Below are positions 17,251 to 25,292 of a stretch of 64,000 nt of DNA, piece by piece. Made by a program: the position numbers and the translations under genes. This DNA is from Dechloromonas denitrificans (GTDB taxonomy: Bacteria > Pseudomonadota > Gammaproteobacteria > Burkholderiales > Rhodocyclaceae). The notes under the pieces were generated by a model, which made no database searches, was not told where the DNA came from, and saw only the letters and a program-made list of their open reading frames with translations. The stretch's first letter is position 1, and each line of letters begins with the position of its first letter. The stretch is from assembly GCF_001551835.1 (NCBI RefSeq), contig NZ_LODL01000007.1, positions 46,618 through 110,617 on the forward strand, given 5' to 3'.

Positions 17251-17646
17251 ATGGGCTTGACTGCTGAACTTCTGACAGGAATTCAGGAAATCGACGAACA
17301 GCACGAAACCCTGTTCGAGATCCTCGACAAGCTTCAGGGCGTCGTCAAAGGGGGCGACAACTGGTCCGTCGTCTACTTTGCACTGAACGAACTCAGCCAT
17401 TTCGCGCGCACCCATTTCGTCGTCGAAGAAGCCCTGATGCGGCTGCACGGCTATCCCGAGCTGGAACAGCATATCGCGGAGCATCGCGCCTTCTCGGCCC
17501 ACCTGGCGCAACTGGAGGAACAGGCGGTGCGTCAGGACGTCAGCCTGACGATCATCCAGCTCATCCAGCGATGGCTGGTCGAGCACATCGGCGTCAGCGA
17601 CAAATCCTACGTCGCCTGCCTGCGGACGATGCCCGTCCTCCGCTAA
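17251..17646 (+). CDS. bacteriohemerythrin
   Basis: 131 aa four-helix bundle with the di-iron ligands in order: H18 (IDEQH), H55 and E59 (THFVVEE), H74 and H78 (HIAEH), H112 and D117 (HIGVSD). Binds oxygen, likely as carrier or sensor; useful to a micro-aerobic diazotroph. Preceded by an inverted repeat CAAGCTA (17215-17221) / TAGCTTG (17233-17239) that covers a TACAAT -10-like element, suggesting its own regulated promoter. The stop overlaps the convergent small gene. Confidence 0.9.
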   Translation: MGLTAELLTGIQEIDEQHETLFEILDKLQGVVKGGDNWSVVYFALNELSHFARTHFVVEEALMRLHGYPELEQHIAEHRAFSAHLAQLEEQAVRQDVSLTIIQLIQRWLVEHIGVSDKSYVACLRTMPVLR

Positions 17647-17840
17647 CGCCCGGCCGGCGACTTCAGCTTGGCCTGGAAGAAATGGCAGGGCTGCCCGGAT
17701 GACTCGATGACATCACGCTCCGGCAACCGCCGGCTTTTAAAGTCCAGCGCCCGGCAGCCATAGCGAAAAATCGGGTCAAAGGTGATCCAGTAATTCTGGC
17801 ACTGGTTGCAGCGCTTATCTGACGACATCGCCCCGGTCAC
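17643..17840 (-). CDS. small four-cysteine protein of unknown function
   Basis: 65 aa. Two cysteines in CNQCQNYWITFDP, one in YGCRALDFKSR and one in SSGQPCHFF: a CxxC...C...C arrangement that could hold zinc. This pattern is shared by small conserved proteobacterial proteins with no established role. MSSDKRC at residue 5 is an alternative start. A decayed relative of the N-terminal half occurs at 23654-23800, so the family has been duplicated in this genome. Confidence 0.65.
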   Translation of the reverse strand: MTGAMSSDKRCNQCQNYWITFDPIFRYGCRALDFKSRRLPERDVIESSGQPCHFFQAKLKSPAGR

Positions 17841-17981
17841 GCAACTTCTTCGCCCCTGCGCGGTGGGACGAGCTTTCCCGGGAAAAAATTTTCTCCGCTC
17901 TTCGGGGTGAATACAGATTCTGATCGATTCATGCCCGGCATTTTAGCCAAAGATCAGAGTTGATATTTTTTACCATGTCCC

Positions 17982-18770
17982 TCAGGCCATGATATTGACG
18001 CCGCCATCGACGTACAGCGTCTCCCCCGTCATCCGGCGGGCGTAGGGCGTTGCCAGGTAGGCACAGGTGAAGCCGACATCCATGATGTCCACCAATTCAC
18101 CCACCGGAGCGCGCTCGACGGCTTCGTTGAGCAGCAGATCGAAGTCCTTCAGACCGGAAGCGGCGCGCGTCTTCAGCGGCCCCGGCGATATCGCATGGAC
18201 ACGGATTTTCTTCTTGCCCAGTTCGAAGGCGAGGTAGCGGCAGGCTGCTTCGAGGGCCGCCTTGACCGGCCCCATCACGGCATAGTTCGGGACCACCTTG
18301 CGGGCGCCGTGATAGGTCATGGCGAACATCGTGCCGCCCTTTTTCATCAACGGTGCGGCCAGCTTGGCCATCCGGATAAACGAGTGCACCGATATATCCA
18401 TGGCCAGCGCAAAGCCATCCGCGGAGCAGTCGACCAGCTTGCCCTTGATGTCCTCCTTCTTGGCCGAAGCGATCGAATGGACAAGGATGTCGAGTTCCCC
18501 CCACTCATTCTTGATCCTCTCGAACAGCGCTTCGAGTTCGCCCGGCTGCGAGACGTCGAGGGGGGCAAAAATTTTGGCATCAACCGCGCCGGCCAGCGGT
18601 TCGACGTGTGGCTTCGCTTTTTCATTGAGGTAGGTAATCGCCACTTCACAGCCGAGTTCATGGAACGCACGGGCACAGCCGTAGGCAATCGAGTTGTCGT
18701 TCGCCACGCCGACAATCAAGGCCTTTTTACCTTCGAGAATTGGGCGGCGGACCATTTTTTCCTTGGCCAT
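17982..18770 (-). CDS. fabI: enoyl-ACP reductase-like short-chain dehydrogenase (FabI family)
   Basis: 262 aa. GVANDNSIAYGCARAF is the FabI-type NAD loop, and TYHGARKVVPNYAVMGPVKAALEA contains the two tyrosines and the lysine of the Y-x6-K site. SPGPLKTRAASGLKDF is the substrate loop and ETLYVDGGVNIMA the C-terminus. Reduces trans-2-enoyl thioesters with NAD(P)H. The second of two adjacent ATGs fits the AGGAG spacing best. It may be a second FabI serving the local CoA pathway rather than bulk fatty acid synthesis, since it lies 50 nt downstream of the CoA-transferase gene. Confidence 0.78.
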   Translation of the reverse strand: MAKEKMVRRPILEGKKALIVGVANDNSIAYGCARAFHELGCEVAITYLNEKAKPHVEPLAGAVDAKIFAPLDVSQPGELEALFERIKNEWGELDILVHSIASAKKEDIKGKLVDCSADGFALAMDISVHSFIRMAKLAAPLMKKGGTMFAMTYHGARKVVPNYAVMGPVKAALEAACRYLAFELGKKKIRVHAISPGPLKTRAASGLKDFDLLLNEAVERAPVGELVDIMDVGFTCAYLATPYARRMTGETLYVDGGVNIMA

Positions 18771-18823
18771 CATTTGCTCCTAAATATTGAACTCGGAATG
18801 TATCGTCGGTGTATGGAACAGCC

Positions 18824-20824
18824 TTAACGAGGCAAGTGCTGCTGAGCTTCTTCAGGCGTCTCATAAATTTGGGGAGCGATATTGCGCTTCTCCAGCGCCT
18901 CCCCAAGCTTCATGCGAATAAACGCGCTGCTGGTATAGCGGGTCACGTCGATGTAGTAGCGATCGACCACAGCTTTGACCATGGCGATGTAGGGCTCGAC
19001 GAGTTCCGGCAAGATGGACGTGCGGTCGTAGTTCACGATCGCATTGACCTTGTGGCCGAGCGGCGCCAATTTCTTTTCGACGGCCTGCCCGATGCGATTG
19101 ATTTCATCGAGGCTGCGTACCGACAGACCTTCGAAATTCACAAAGAACAGATTTTCGTTCGTATCGTAGGTAAAGCGATCTTCGAGCGGAATTTCCAACA
19201 GCGCAGCCCTGAGGTTCATGGGATCGTTGGAAAAAATGCGGGCATCCATCAATACCGGCGGGCGATCCATGATCGGGGTGAAATCCATCTTGTCCAGAAT
19301 GTCCTTCTGGAGATCGACGCCGGGGGCGATTTCGGTCAGTTCAATTCCATCGCTGCGCAGCTTGAAGACGCAGCGCTCGGTGATATAAACGACCTCCTTG
19401 CCCCATTTGGCGGCCTGTGAACCGCTGAAGGTCCGATGCTCGACCTCCGTGACGAATTTCCTTGATTTGCCGTCCTGAAGAATGGACAACTTCCCATCGG
19501 TAACCGAAATCTCGAGCTTGCCGGCGGTGAACGTACCGACAAACACCACTTTTTTCGCGTTCTGGGAAATATCGATAAAGCCGCCAGCCCCGGCCAACCG
19601 CGGGCCAAACTTGGAAACATTCAGATTGCCCTGGCTATCGGCCTGCGCCAGGCCCAGGAAGGCAATGTCGAGACCACCGCCCTGATAGAAGTCGAACTGA
19701 CTCGGCTGATCAATGATGGCTTGCGGATTGATCGCCGCGCCAAAACTCATCCCGCCGGCCGGTACCCCGCCAATCACGCCGGGCTCCGCGGTCAGCGTCA
19801 TCAGATCGATCACCCGCTCTTCCGAGGCAACATTGGCAACCCCTTCCGGCATGCCGATGCCGAGGTTCACCACGGCATTGGCCTTGAGTTCCAGGGCCGC
19901 CCGGCGAGCGATGATCTTGCGTTCGCTCATCTCCATGGCGGGTATCGCCGACATCGGCACCCGGATCTCACCGGCATAGGCCGCGCTGTATTGTTCGCTG
20001 AATGTCTGCATGTGGTACTCGGGTTTCTCAGCGACGACGATGCAATCGACCAAAATGCCGGGAATCTTGACCTGGCGCGGATTGAGCGTTCCCCGCTCGG
20101 CGATGCGTTCGACCTGGACGATGACGATGCCGCCCGAATTGCGCGCCGCCATCGCAATGGCCTGCGCTTCCAGCGTCAGCGCCTCCTTCTCCATGGTGAC
20201 ATTGCCGTCGGGATCCGCTGTGGTGCCACGAATGATGCCGACATTGACCGGTAGCGCCTTGTAGAACAGGTATTCCTCGCCGTCGATCTCCATCAGGCGG
20301 ACGACATCCGCCGTGGTCATCTCATTCAGCTTCCCGCCGCCAAAGCGCGGATCGACAAAGGTACCGAGTCCGACGCGGGTAATCGTGCCGGGCTTGCCGG
20401 CGGCGATATCCCGGAACAGGTGGGCAATCACCCCCTGCGGCAGGTTGTAGGCTTCGATGCGGTTGGCAACGGCCAGTTGCTGCAACTTGGGAACCAGGCC
20501 CCAGTGACCACCCAGTACCCGGCGGACCAGCCCTTCATGGCCGAGATGATTCAGGCCGCGCTCTTTCCCGTCCCCCTGCCCGGCCGCATAGAGCAGGGTC
20601 AGGTCGCGGGGACTTCCCAAACCATGCACATCACTCGCAGCAGCTTCGAGAAAACGTTCTTCAAGGGCAATAGCAATGTTCTCGGCAAAGCCGATGCCGA
20701 CGAAGCCGCCGGTTGCCACCGTATCGCCATCCTTGATTAGACGAACAGCCTCTTTGGCCGACACAATCTTGCCGGTATCCGAAGCACGCAGGGAGTCCGC
20801 TACGGGATGACGGGTAATGGCCAT
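18824..20824 (-). CDS. propionate/lactate-type CoA-transferase with C-terminal extension
   Basis: 666 aa. Residues 20-520 follow clostridial propionate (lactate) CoA-transferase: [57 protein letters not shown], and [19 protein letters not shown] in which E347 aligns with the CoA-thioester-forming glutamate. The family member is about 524 aa; here about 140 extra residues follow ([19 protein letters not shown] to the C-terminus), a separate soluble domain. Moves CoA between short acids such as acetate, propionate, lactate. Downstream of a D-lactate dehydrogenase gene in the same direction. Confidence 0.88.
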   Translation of the reverse strand: MAITRHPVADSLRASDTGKIVSAKEAVRLIKDGDTVATGGFVGIGFAENIAIALEERFLEAAASDVHGLGSPRDLTLLYAAGQGDGKERGLNHLGHEGLVRRVLGGHWGLVPKLQQLAVANRIEAYNLPQGVIAHLFRDIAAGKPGTITRVGLGTFVDPRFGGGKLNEMTTADVVRLMEIDGEEYLFYKALPVNVGIIRGTTADPDGNVTMEKEALTLEAQAIAMAARNSGGIVIVQVERIAERGTLNPRQVKIPGILVDCIVVAEKPEYHMQTFSEQYSAAYAGEIRVPMSAIPAMEMSERKIIARRAALELKANAVVNLGIGMPEGVANVASEERVIDLMTLTAEPGVIGGVPAGGMSFGAAINPQAIIDQPSQFDFYQGGGLDIAFLGLAQADSQGNLNVSKFGPRLAGAGGFIDISQNAKKVVFVGTFTAGKLEISVTDGKLSILQDGKSRKFVTEVEHRTFSGSQAAKWGKEVVYITERCVFKLRSDGIELTEIAPGVDLQKDILDKMDFTPIMDRPPVLMDARIFSNDPMNLRAALLEIPLEDRFTYDTNENLFFVNFEGLSVRSLDEINRIGQAVEKKLAPLGHKVNAIVNYDRTSILPELVEPYIAMVKAVVDRYYIDVTRYTSSAFIRMKLGEALEKRNIAPQIYETPEEAQQHLPR

Positions 20825-20887
20825 GATGATCTCCTTCGCTATTTTTTCGACAACGTAGGTGAGTGGGTGCCGGGCACCCAGGCTGGC

Positions 20888-21883
20888 TCAAGGAGCTTTG
20901 ATCTCGTTCGTTAACGGTCTGCCGCTGGCAAACTCCGACACGCTTTGCAGGGTGGTTTCGCTAATGGTCCTAACGGCTTCCTGGGTAAAGAAGGCTTGAT
21001 GTCCCGTTACGATGACATTAGGGAAGGAAATGAGGCGCTGGAACACATCGTCGGTCACGATGGTGTTCGAGAGATCCCGGAAAAACAGGTCGGATTCCTG
21101 CTCGTAGACATCGAGCGCCAATCCACCCAATTGACCGTTCTTGAGCGCCTCGATGGCCGCTTCCGTATCGACCAGCCCGCCCCGACTGGTGTTGATCAGC
21201 AGTGCACCGCGCTTGGCACGACTGAGCGTTTCCGCATTGACGATATGATGCGTCTCGGGCGTCAGGGGGCAGTGCAGCGAGACGATATCGGCATCTTTTC
21301 CGATCTCGCCGGGGACGGCGTAGTGCCCACCAAGCGCCTCGAATTCCGGCGAAGGAAATTTATCGTAGCCAATCAGATTGCAGCCAAAGCCCACCATGAT
21401 CTTGGCGAAGACACGGCCGATCTTGCCGGTGCCGATAACGGCGACCGTCTTGCCGTGCAGATCGAACCCCATCAGTCCGTCCAACGCAAAGTTGGAGTCG
21501 CGGGTCCGGTTGTAGGCCCGGTGAATCTTTCGGTTGATGGCAAGGAGCAAGGCGACGGCATGTTCCGCCACGGAATACGGAGAGTAATCGGTGACCCGAA
21601 CCACTTTGAGCCCAAGGCTCGCCGCAGCCTGCAGATCGACGTTATTGAAGCCGGTGCAGCGCAAGGCGATGAGCCGCGTACCACCGGCCTTCAGTTGTTC
21701 GAGCACCGCGGCATTGGCTTTATCATTGACGAAGATGCATACCGCCTCGGCACCGGCCGCCAAGGCAACCGTGTCGAGATCGAGAGGATCTTCGAAATAT
21801 TTGAGTTGATGTCCGGCAGAGCGATTTGCCGCGTCCAGATATTCGCGGTCGTAGCGCTTGGCGCTAAATACTGAAACTTTCAT
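20888..21883 (-). CDS. D-lactate dehydrogenase (NAD, LdhA type)
   Basis: 331 aa. Rossmann loop VAVIGTGKIGRVFAKIM, catalytic Arg in LINTSRGGLVDTEAA, Glu in LDVYEQESDLFF, His in VIVTGHQAFFTQEA. The start MKVSVFSAKRYDREYL is characteristic of fermentative LdhA. Interconverts pyruvate and D-lactate (or related 2-hydroxyacids) in the cytosol. It is 63 nt upstream of the CoA-transferase and 48 nt downstream of the transporter gene, so D-lactate or a similar hydroxyacid is a plausible intermediate of this operon. Confidence 0.88.
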   Translation of the reverse strand: MKVSVFSAKRYDREYLDAANRSAGHQLKYFEDPLDLDTVALAAGAEAVCIFVNDKANAAVLEQLKAGGTRLIALRCTGFNNVDLQAAASLGLKVVRVTDYSPYSVAEHAVALLLAINRKIHRAYNRTRDSNFALDGLMGFDLHGKTVAVIGTGKIGRVFAKIMVGFGCNLIGYDKFPSPEFEALGGHYAVPGEIGKDADIVSLHCPLTPETHHIVNAETLSRAKRGALLINTSRGGLVDTEAAIEALKNGQLGGLALDVYEQESDLFFRDLSNTIVTDDVFQRLISFPNVIVTGHQAFFTQEAVRTISETTLQSVSEFASGRPLTNEIKAP

Positions 21884-21931
21884 TGCAGTCTCCCAACAAG
21901 ATAGTGTTCGGTTACCTGAATATGCCGCGGG

Positions 21932-23524
21932 CTACCCTCCCATCAGGGCTGCGGCAATCTGTACGAACAGAATTTTGGCGATCGTCATCGATGGGAAAAT
22001 CATCGCGTAGCCGATATCCGGTTGATCGGTCGGGGCGATTCGATTACCAAAGCCCAGAATGGCCGGATTTCCGGTCGCACCACTGATGACGCCGACGGCC
22101 ATGTCGAAGGGCAGTTTGAATACCCAGAGACAAAACACCGCGGTAATCAGGACCAGGGCAAAGGCAATGGCAAGGCTGTAGAGCAGGAATGAGACACCGG
22201 CCGTTCCAACCGTCGCAAAGAACTTCGGACCGGAGGCGATGCCGACCTGGGCCAGGAAAATGGTCAGTCCGAAATTCCGGAGTACCAGATTGGCCGACAG
22301 TGGCATGGTCCAGATAAACGGCCCGGAGCGCCGGATCTTGCCAAGATAGAGCGCCAGCAAGAGGAGTGCGGCAAGTCCCAAAGTCAGCTTGCCAACGCCT
22401 GGGACGGTGATAGGGATCAAGCCAAGCAACAAGCCGAGCGCCGCCCCCATGCCGATCGAGATGAAACTGAGTTCGGCGGTTCCTTTAATGGAGTCACCGA
22501 AGAGTTTTCGCACCGCCTTGATGTGCGCGCGATTGACCAAAAGGCCGACACGGTCGCCAACCTCCAAAATCAGATCGGGATTGGGCAGCATATCGGCGTC
22601 AGCCCGACGGACATGGGCAATCGAGCAGATGACGCCTTCGGGAAACCGGATATCTCCGAGAGCAAGCCCCACCACTGCCTTACTGGAGGCAAAGACCCGC
22701 AGGTAGTCCAGATCTTCGCGATCGCTCGTAATGCGTCCGGTCTGTAACACGCCAAAGGTCTCCGCAGCCTGTTTCAGGGCTACCGGGTCCGTTCCGGTTG
22801 CCAACAGGACATCGTCGGCACGGATAACCAGATCCTCGGTCGGGATTTGGTTGTGCTTGTCACGGCGAACAGCAGCAATTGCCACACCAGGGGGAAGCCG
22901 GGAAGTAAGGGCCGAGAACTTCATGCCAATGAATTCGGCATTCTTAACCAGGATTTCAGCGGTCTCGATTACTTTGGCTGCTGGCTGGACGATCTTGGGC
23001 TTCAGCACCGCATGCAGGACATATAAGCCCAGGATGGGGCCGGCGACGCCGATCGGATACGCCACGCTGTACCCCACGGAGGCACCATCGCTATGGAGCG
23101 CGGCAATGATGGCTTGCAAGGTCGCGGTGCTGGTCCCCGACCCGGCAAACAAACCAAGCGATTCATCCAGTTTGATGCCGAACATCGGTACCAGCGCAAC
23201 GGCGAGTACGCCCGCACCGACAACCCCGAAAAGTGCCGATGCATTGGCTTTCAAGCCATTGGCACTGGTCAGGCCCTTGAAGAACTGGGCGCCGTACTGA
23301 ATACCCACGCCATAGAGGAACAGCAACAGACCCAAAGTACCCAGAAGACCCGGCGGAGCAGACTTCGGGGCAAAGCCACCGACGGCCAGGCCGACAAAAA
23401 GCACAGCTCCCGAACCCAGCGAGAAGCCCTTGATATTCACTTCACCAACGACATAACCTAATGCAACTGTCAGAAAGAGACTAAATAACAGTTGCGATTC
23501 CAGCAACGTCCTGATTGCATCCAT
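21932..23524 (-). CDS. AspT/YidE-family membrane transporter with two RCK_C domains
   Basis: 530 aa. Two membrane halves, each about five helices, flank two cytoplasmic TrkA_C (RCK_C) domains near residues 190-360 (GMKFSALTSRLPPGVAIAAVRR, and YLRVFASSKAVVGLALGDIRFPEG). GSGTSTATLQAIIAALHSDG and SGATGNPAILGFGNRIAPTDQPDIGYAMIFP are the paired family motifs. Members exchange carboxylates or amino acids, for example aspartate/alanine; here a short carboxylate is likely. ATG 23524 with GTGGGGGG in front was preferred over GTG 23536. Confidence 0.85.
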   Translation of the reverse strand: MDAIRTLLESQLLFSLFLTVALGYVVGEVNIKGFSLGSGAVLFVGLAVGGFAPKSAPPGLLGTLGLLLFLYGVGIQYGAQFFKGLTSANGLKANASALFGVVGAGVLAVALVPMFGIKLDESLGLFAGSGTSTATLQAIIAALHSDGASVGYSVAYPIGVAGPILGLYVLHAVLKPKIVQPAAKVIETAEILVKNAEFIGMKFSALTSRLPPGVAIAAVRRDKHNQIPTEDLVIRADDVLLATGTDPVALKQAAETFGVLQTGRITSDREDLDYLRVFASSKAVVGLALGDIRFPEGVICSIAHVRRADADMLPNPDLILEVGDRVGLLVNRAHIKAVRKLFGDSIKGTAELSFISIGMGAALGLLLGLIPITVPGVGKLTLGLAALLLLALYLGKIRRSGPFIWTMPLSANLVLRNFGLTIFLAQVGIASGPKFFATVGTAGVSFLLYSLAIAFALVLITAVFCLWVFKLPFDMAVGVISGATGNPAILGFGNRIAPTDQPDIGYAMIFPSMTIAKILFVQIAAALMGG

Positions 23525-23653
23525 GATGCCCCCCACATTTCGTTAAGTTCGTTATGAGAATGCAATCTGACTATAGGCCTGAACCCTACCTTGCACAAAT
23601 AATTGAATTGATCTTGCTAAGCGCGTCTGGGTACTGAAATGGATCGTCAAGCG

Positions 23654-23800
23654 TCATTGCTTCGTCATGCACCTCACGCCGACTTCGGCCTCCTTGAACA
23701 TGGTCGAACGCTTCCTCCGTGACCTCACCAAGCGGAAGATGGGGTCAAAGGTGATCCAGTAATGCAGGCAGCGGTTGTAGCGCTTATCCGACACAAGCCC
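23654..23800 (-). pseudogene. decayed copy of the small four-cysteine gene
   Basis: Read on the minus strand, SDKRYNRCLHYWITFDPIFR matches residues 7-26 of the protein at 17643-17840 (SDKRCNQCQNYWITFDPIFR), but the first cysteine is Tyr and the downstream part (RSRRKRSTMFKEAE) no longer resembles it. The frame runs from GTG 23794 to a stop at 23654. The rest of the 400-bp gap between the AspT-type and hydrolase genes (23525-23922) shows nothing else. Confidence 0.6.
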
Positions 23801-23922
23801 GCTCGAAATGCCTTTCGCTGCTTTGGCCATACAGGCTAGCCGCCTTCAATTATCCTAACCCGTGTGTGAAAAAGGCCGGACTGCCGTTCCGGCAGCCCGT
23901 CCCTCTCTCGATCAGCTATCTG

Positions 23923-25257
23923 CTATTTGGCCAGCCCGGCAGGCTTCGGAGTTGCAGCCGGCGCCGCGCCCCCCGCCCCACCACCAATACCCGGCAATTT
24001 GGCGACAAAAGCGTTCTCAACGAAGCCCTGGATCGTATCCCGGATGAGATTCGGCGCCTTGAATACACCGTAATGCGCCGTTGCATCGGGGAAACTGGCG
24101 AATGAAGCACCTGGAACAGTCTCGGCTGCCTTGCGGGCATTTTCGACCATCAGCCACATGTCGGTATCAACGTGGACCACCAAGGTCCGCGCCTTGATAC
24201 GCTTCAACTCCTTGTTGATGTTGTAGCTAAACCCGGCATTATTGCGGTACCAGTAGTCGACCATGTCCTCGTTCTTGGTTCGGTTGATCCAGCTCAGGGT
24301 TTGGTCACCTTTTGGTTCCCAATAGAAGACCTCCTTCTGCAGGTTTACCCAGGGCGTAGCCGAACGCACCGGGAAGGTGTAGCCGGTCAGTTGCAGGATC
24401 GACCACATGAACTCCAGGCCCTGCTTGGGCTGCTTGTCGACTGGCAGGTGGTAGTAGTTACCATTGGTCTGGCGCCATACCGGATCGCTCTCGATCGCTG
24501 CCTGACCGAGGCGGAAGGTCCATTGACCAACCGGATCGTCGCCATCGGAGGCTGTCGTACCGCCGATCGGCATGATCGCCTTGACGAAGCCGCTGGGCGA
24601 ATACATTACGCCCCACACCCAGGTTTGCGTCGCACCCATCGAGACGCCAGTCGCCACCTCGACCTGGGCGACCTTGAGGTGATCGCGCAGGAGTTGGTAG
24701 TTGGCTTGGACCATGTCGAAATAATTGTATTGCGGGAACTTGCGACCGAGCCCGGCCGAGGGCTTGGCTTCGCCCCACAGGCCGATGGCATCAAGGAAAA
24801 CGACGTAGAAGCGGTTGGTATCAATAGTCCTGCCGGGGCCGACGATGGCGCCGCCGGAGAAGGCATTGGCCGGCTGCCCCTCGTACCAGGTGTTGTACAT
24901 CCAGGTCGAGTCGCCGGAGTAGAAGGTGCTGATGATCAGCGCGTTGGTGATCTCGCCCTTGTCGTTACGCTTCGGCGTTCCAACCGCGATGTAGCCGACC
25001 TTGAGCGCTGGCGCGCCAAGCGACTCAAGCGTCGTACCGCCCTCACCACCGTTGCGCCAGGTTTCAGGGCTGGCATCGAGGTTGTACTTGCCGCCAATGC
25101 GGAAGCCCGGAATCTCGTAGTACTTTTTCATCTGATTCTGGGCCATGATCGACGACGGCGGCGTGATCCGGTTCGGGTTGTAGTCGTCAGCAGCCCAACT
25201 GGCACCGGGCAGCACGCAGACGGTCCCCAGGGCCAGCGTAGCGATGAACTTTTTCAT
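23923..25257 (-). CDS. exported MetX-like alpha/beta hydrolase (single domain)
   Basis: 444 aa from the ATG with GAGGAAT upstream. Signal peptide MKKFIATLALGTVCVLPGASWA; mature protein probably periplasmic. Follows the homoserine acetyltransferase-like hydrolase fold: nucleophile Ser in VATGVSMGATQTW, acid Asp in VVHVDTDMWL, His in ATAHYGVFKAPN. Ends in a Gly/Ala/Pro-rich linker and KPAGLAK. Very similar to the first half of the neighbouring 841-aa protein, so a tandem duplicate. Substrate unknown; esterase or acyltransferase acting on an external ester. Confidence 0.8.
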   Translation of the reverse strand: MKKFIATLALGTVCVLPGASWAADDYNPNRITPPSSIMAQNQMKKYYEIPGFRIGGKYNLDASPETWRNGGEGGTTLESLGAPALKVGYIAVGTPKRNDKGEITNALIISTFYSGDSTWMYNTWYEGQPANAFSGGAIVGPGRTIDTNRFYVVFLDAIGLWGEAKPSAGLGRKFPQYNYFDMVQANYQLLRDHLKVAQVEVATGVSMGATQTWVWGVMYSPSGFVKAIMPIGGTTASDGDDPVGQWTFRLGQAAIESDPVWRQTNGNYYHLPVDKQPKQGLEFMWSILQLTGYTFPVRSATPWVNLQKEVFYWEPKGDQTLSWINRTKNEDMVDYWYRNNAGFSYNINKELKRIKARTLVVHVDTDMWLMVENARKAAETVPGASFASFPDATAHYGVFKAPNLIRDTIQGFVENAFVAKLPGIGGGAGGAAPAATPKPAGLAK

Positions 25258-25292
25258 GTGGGTATTCCTCATGTTCGTAGTCATCATGCACC

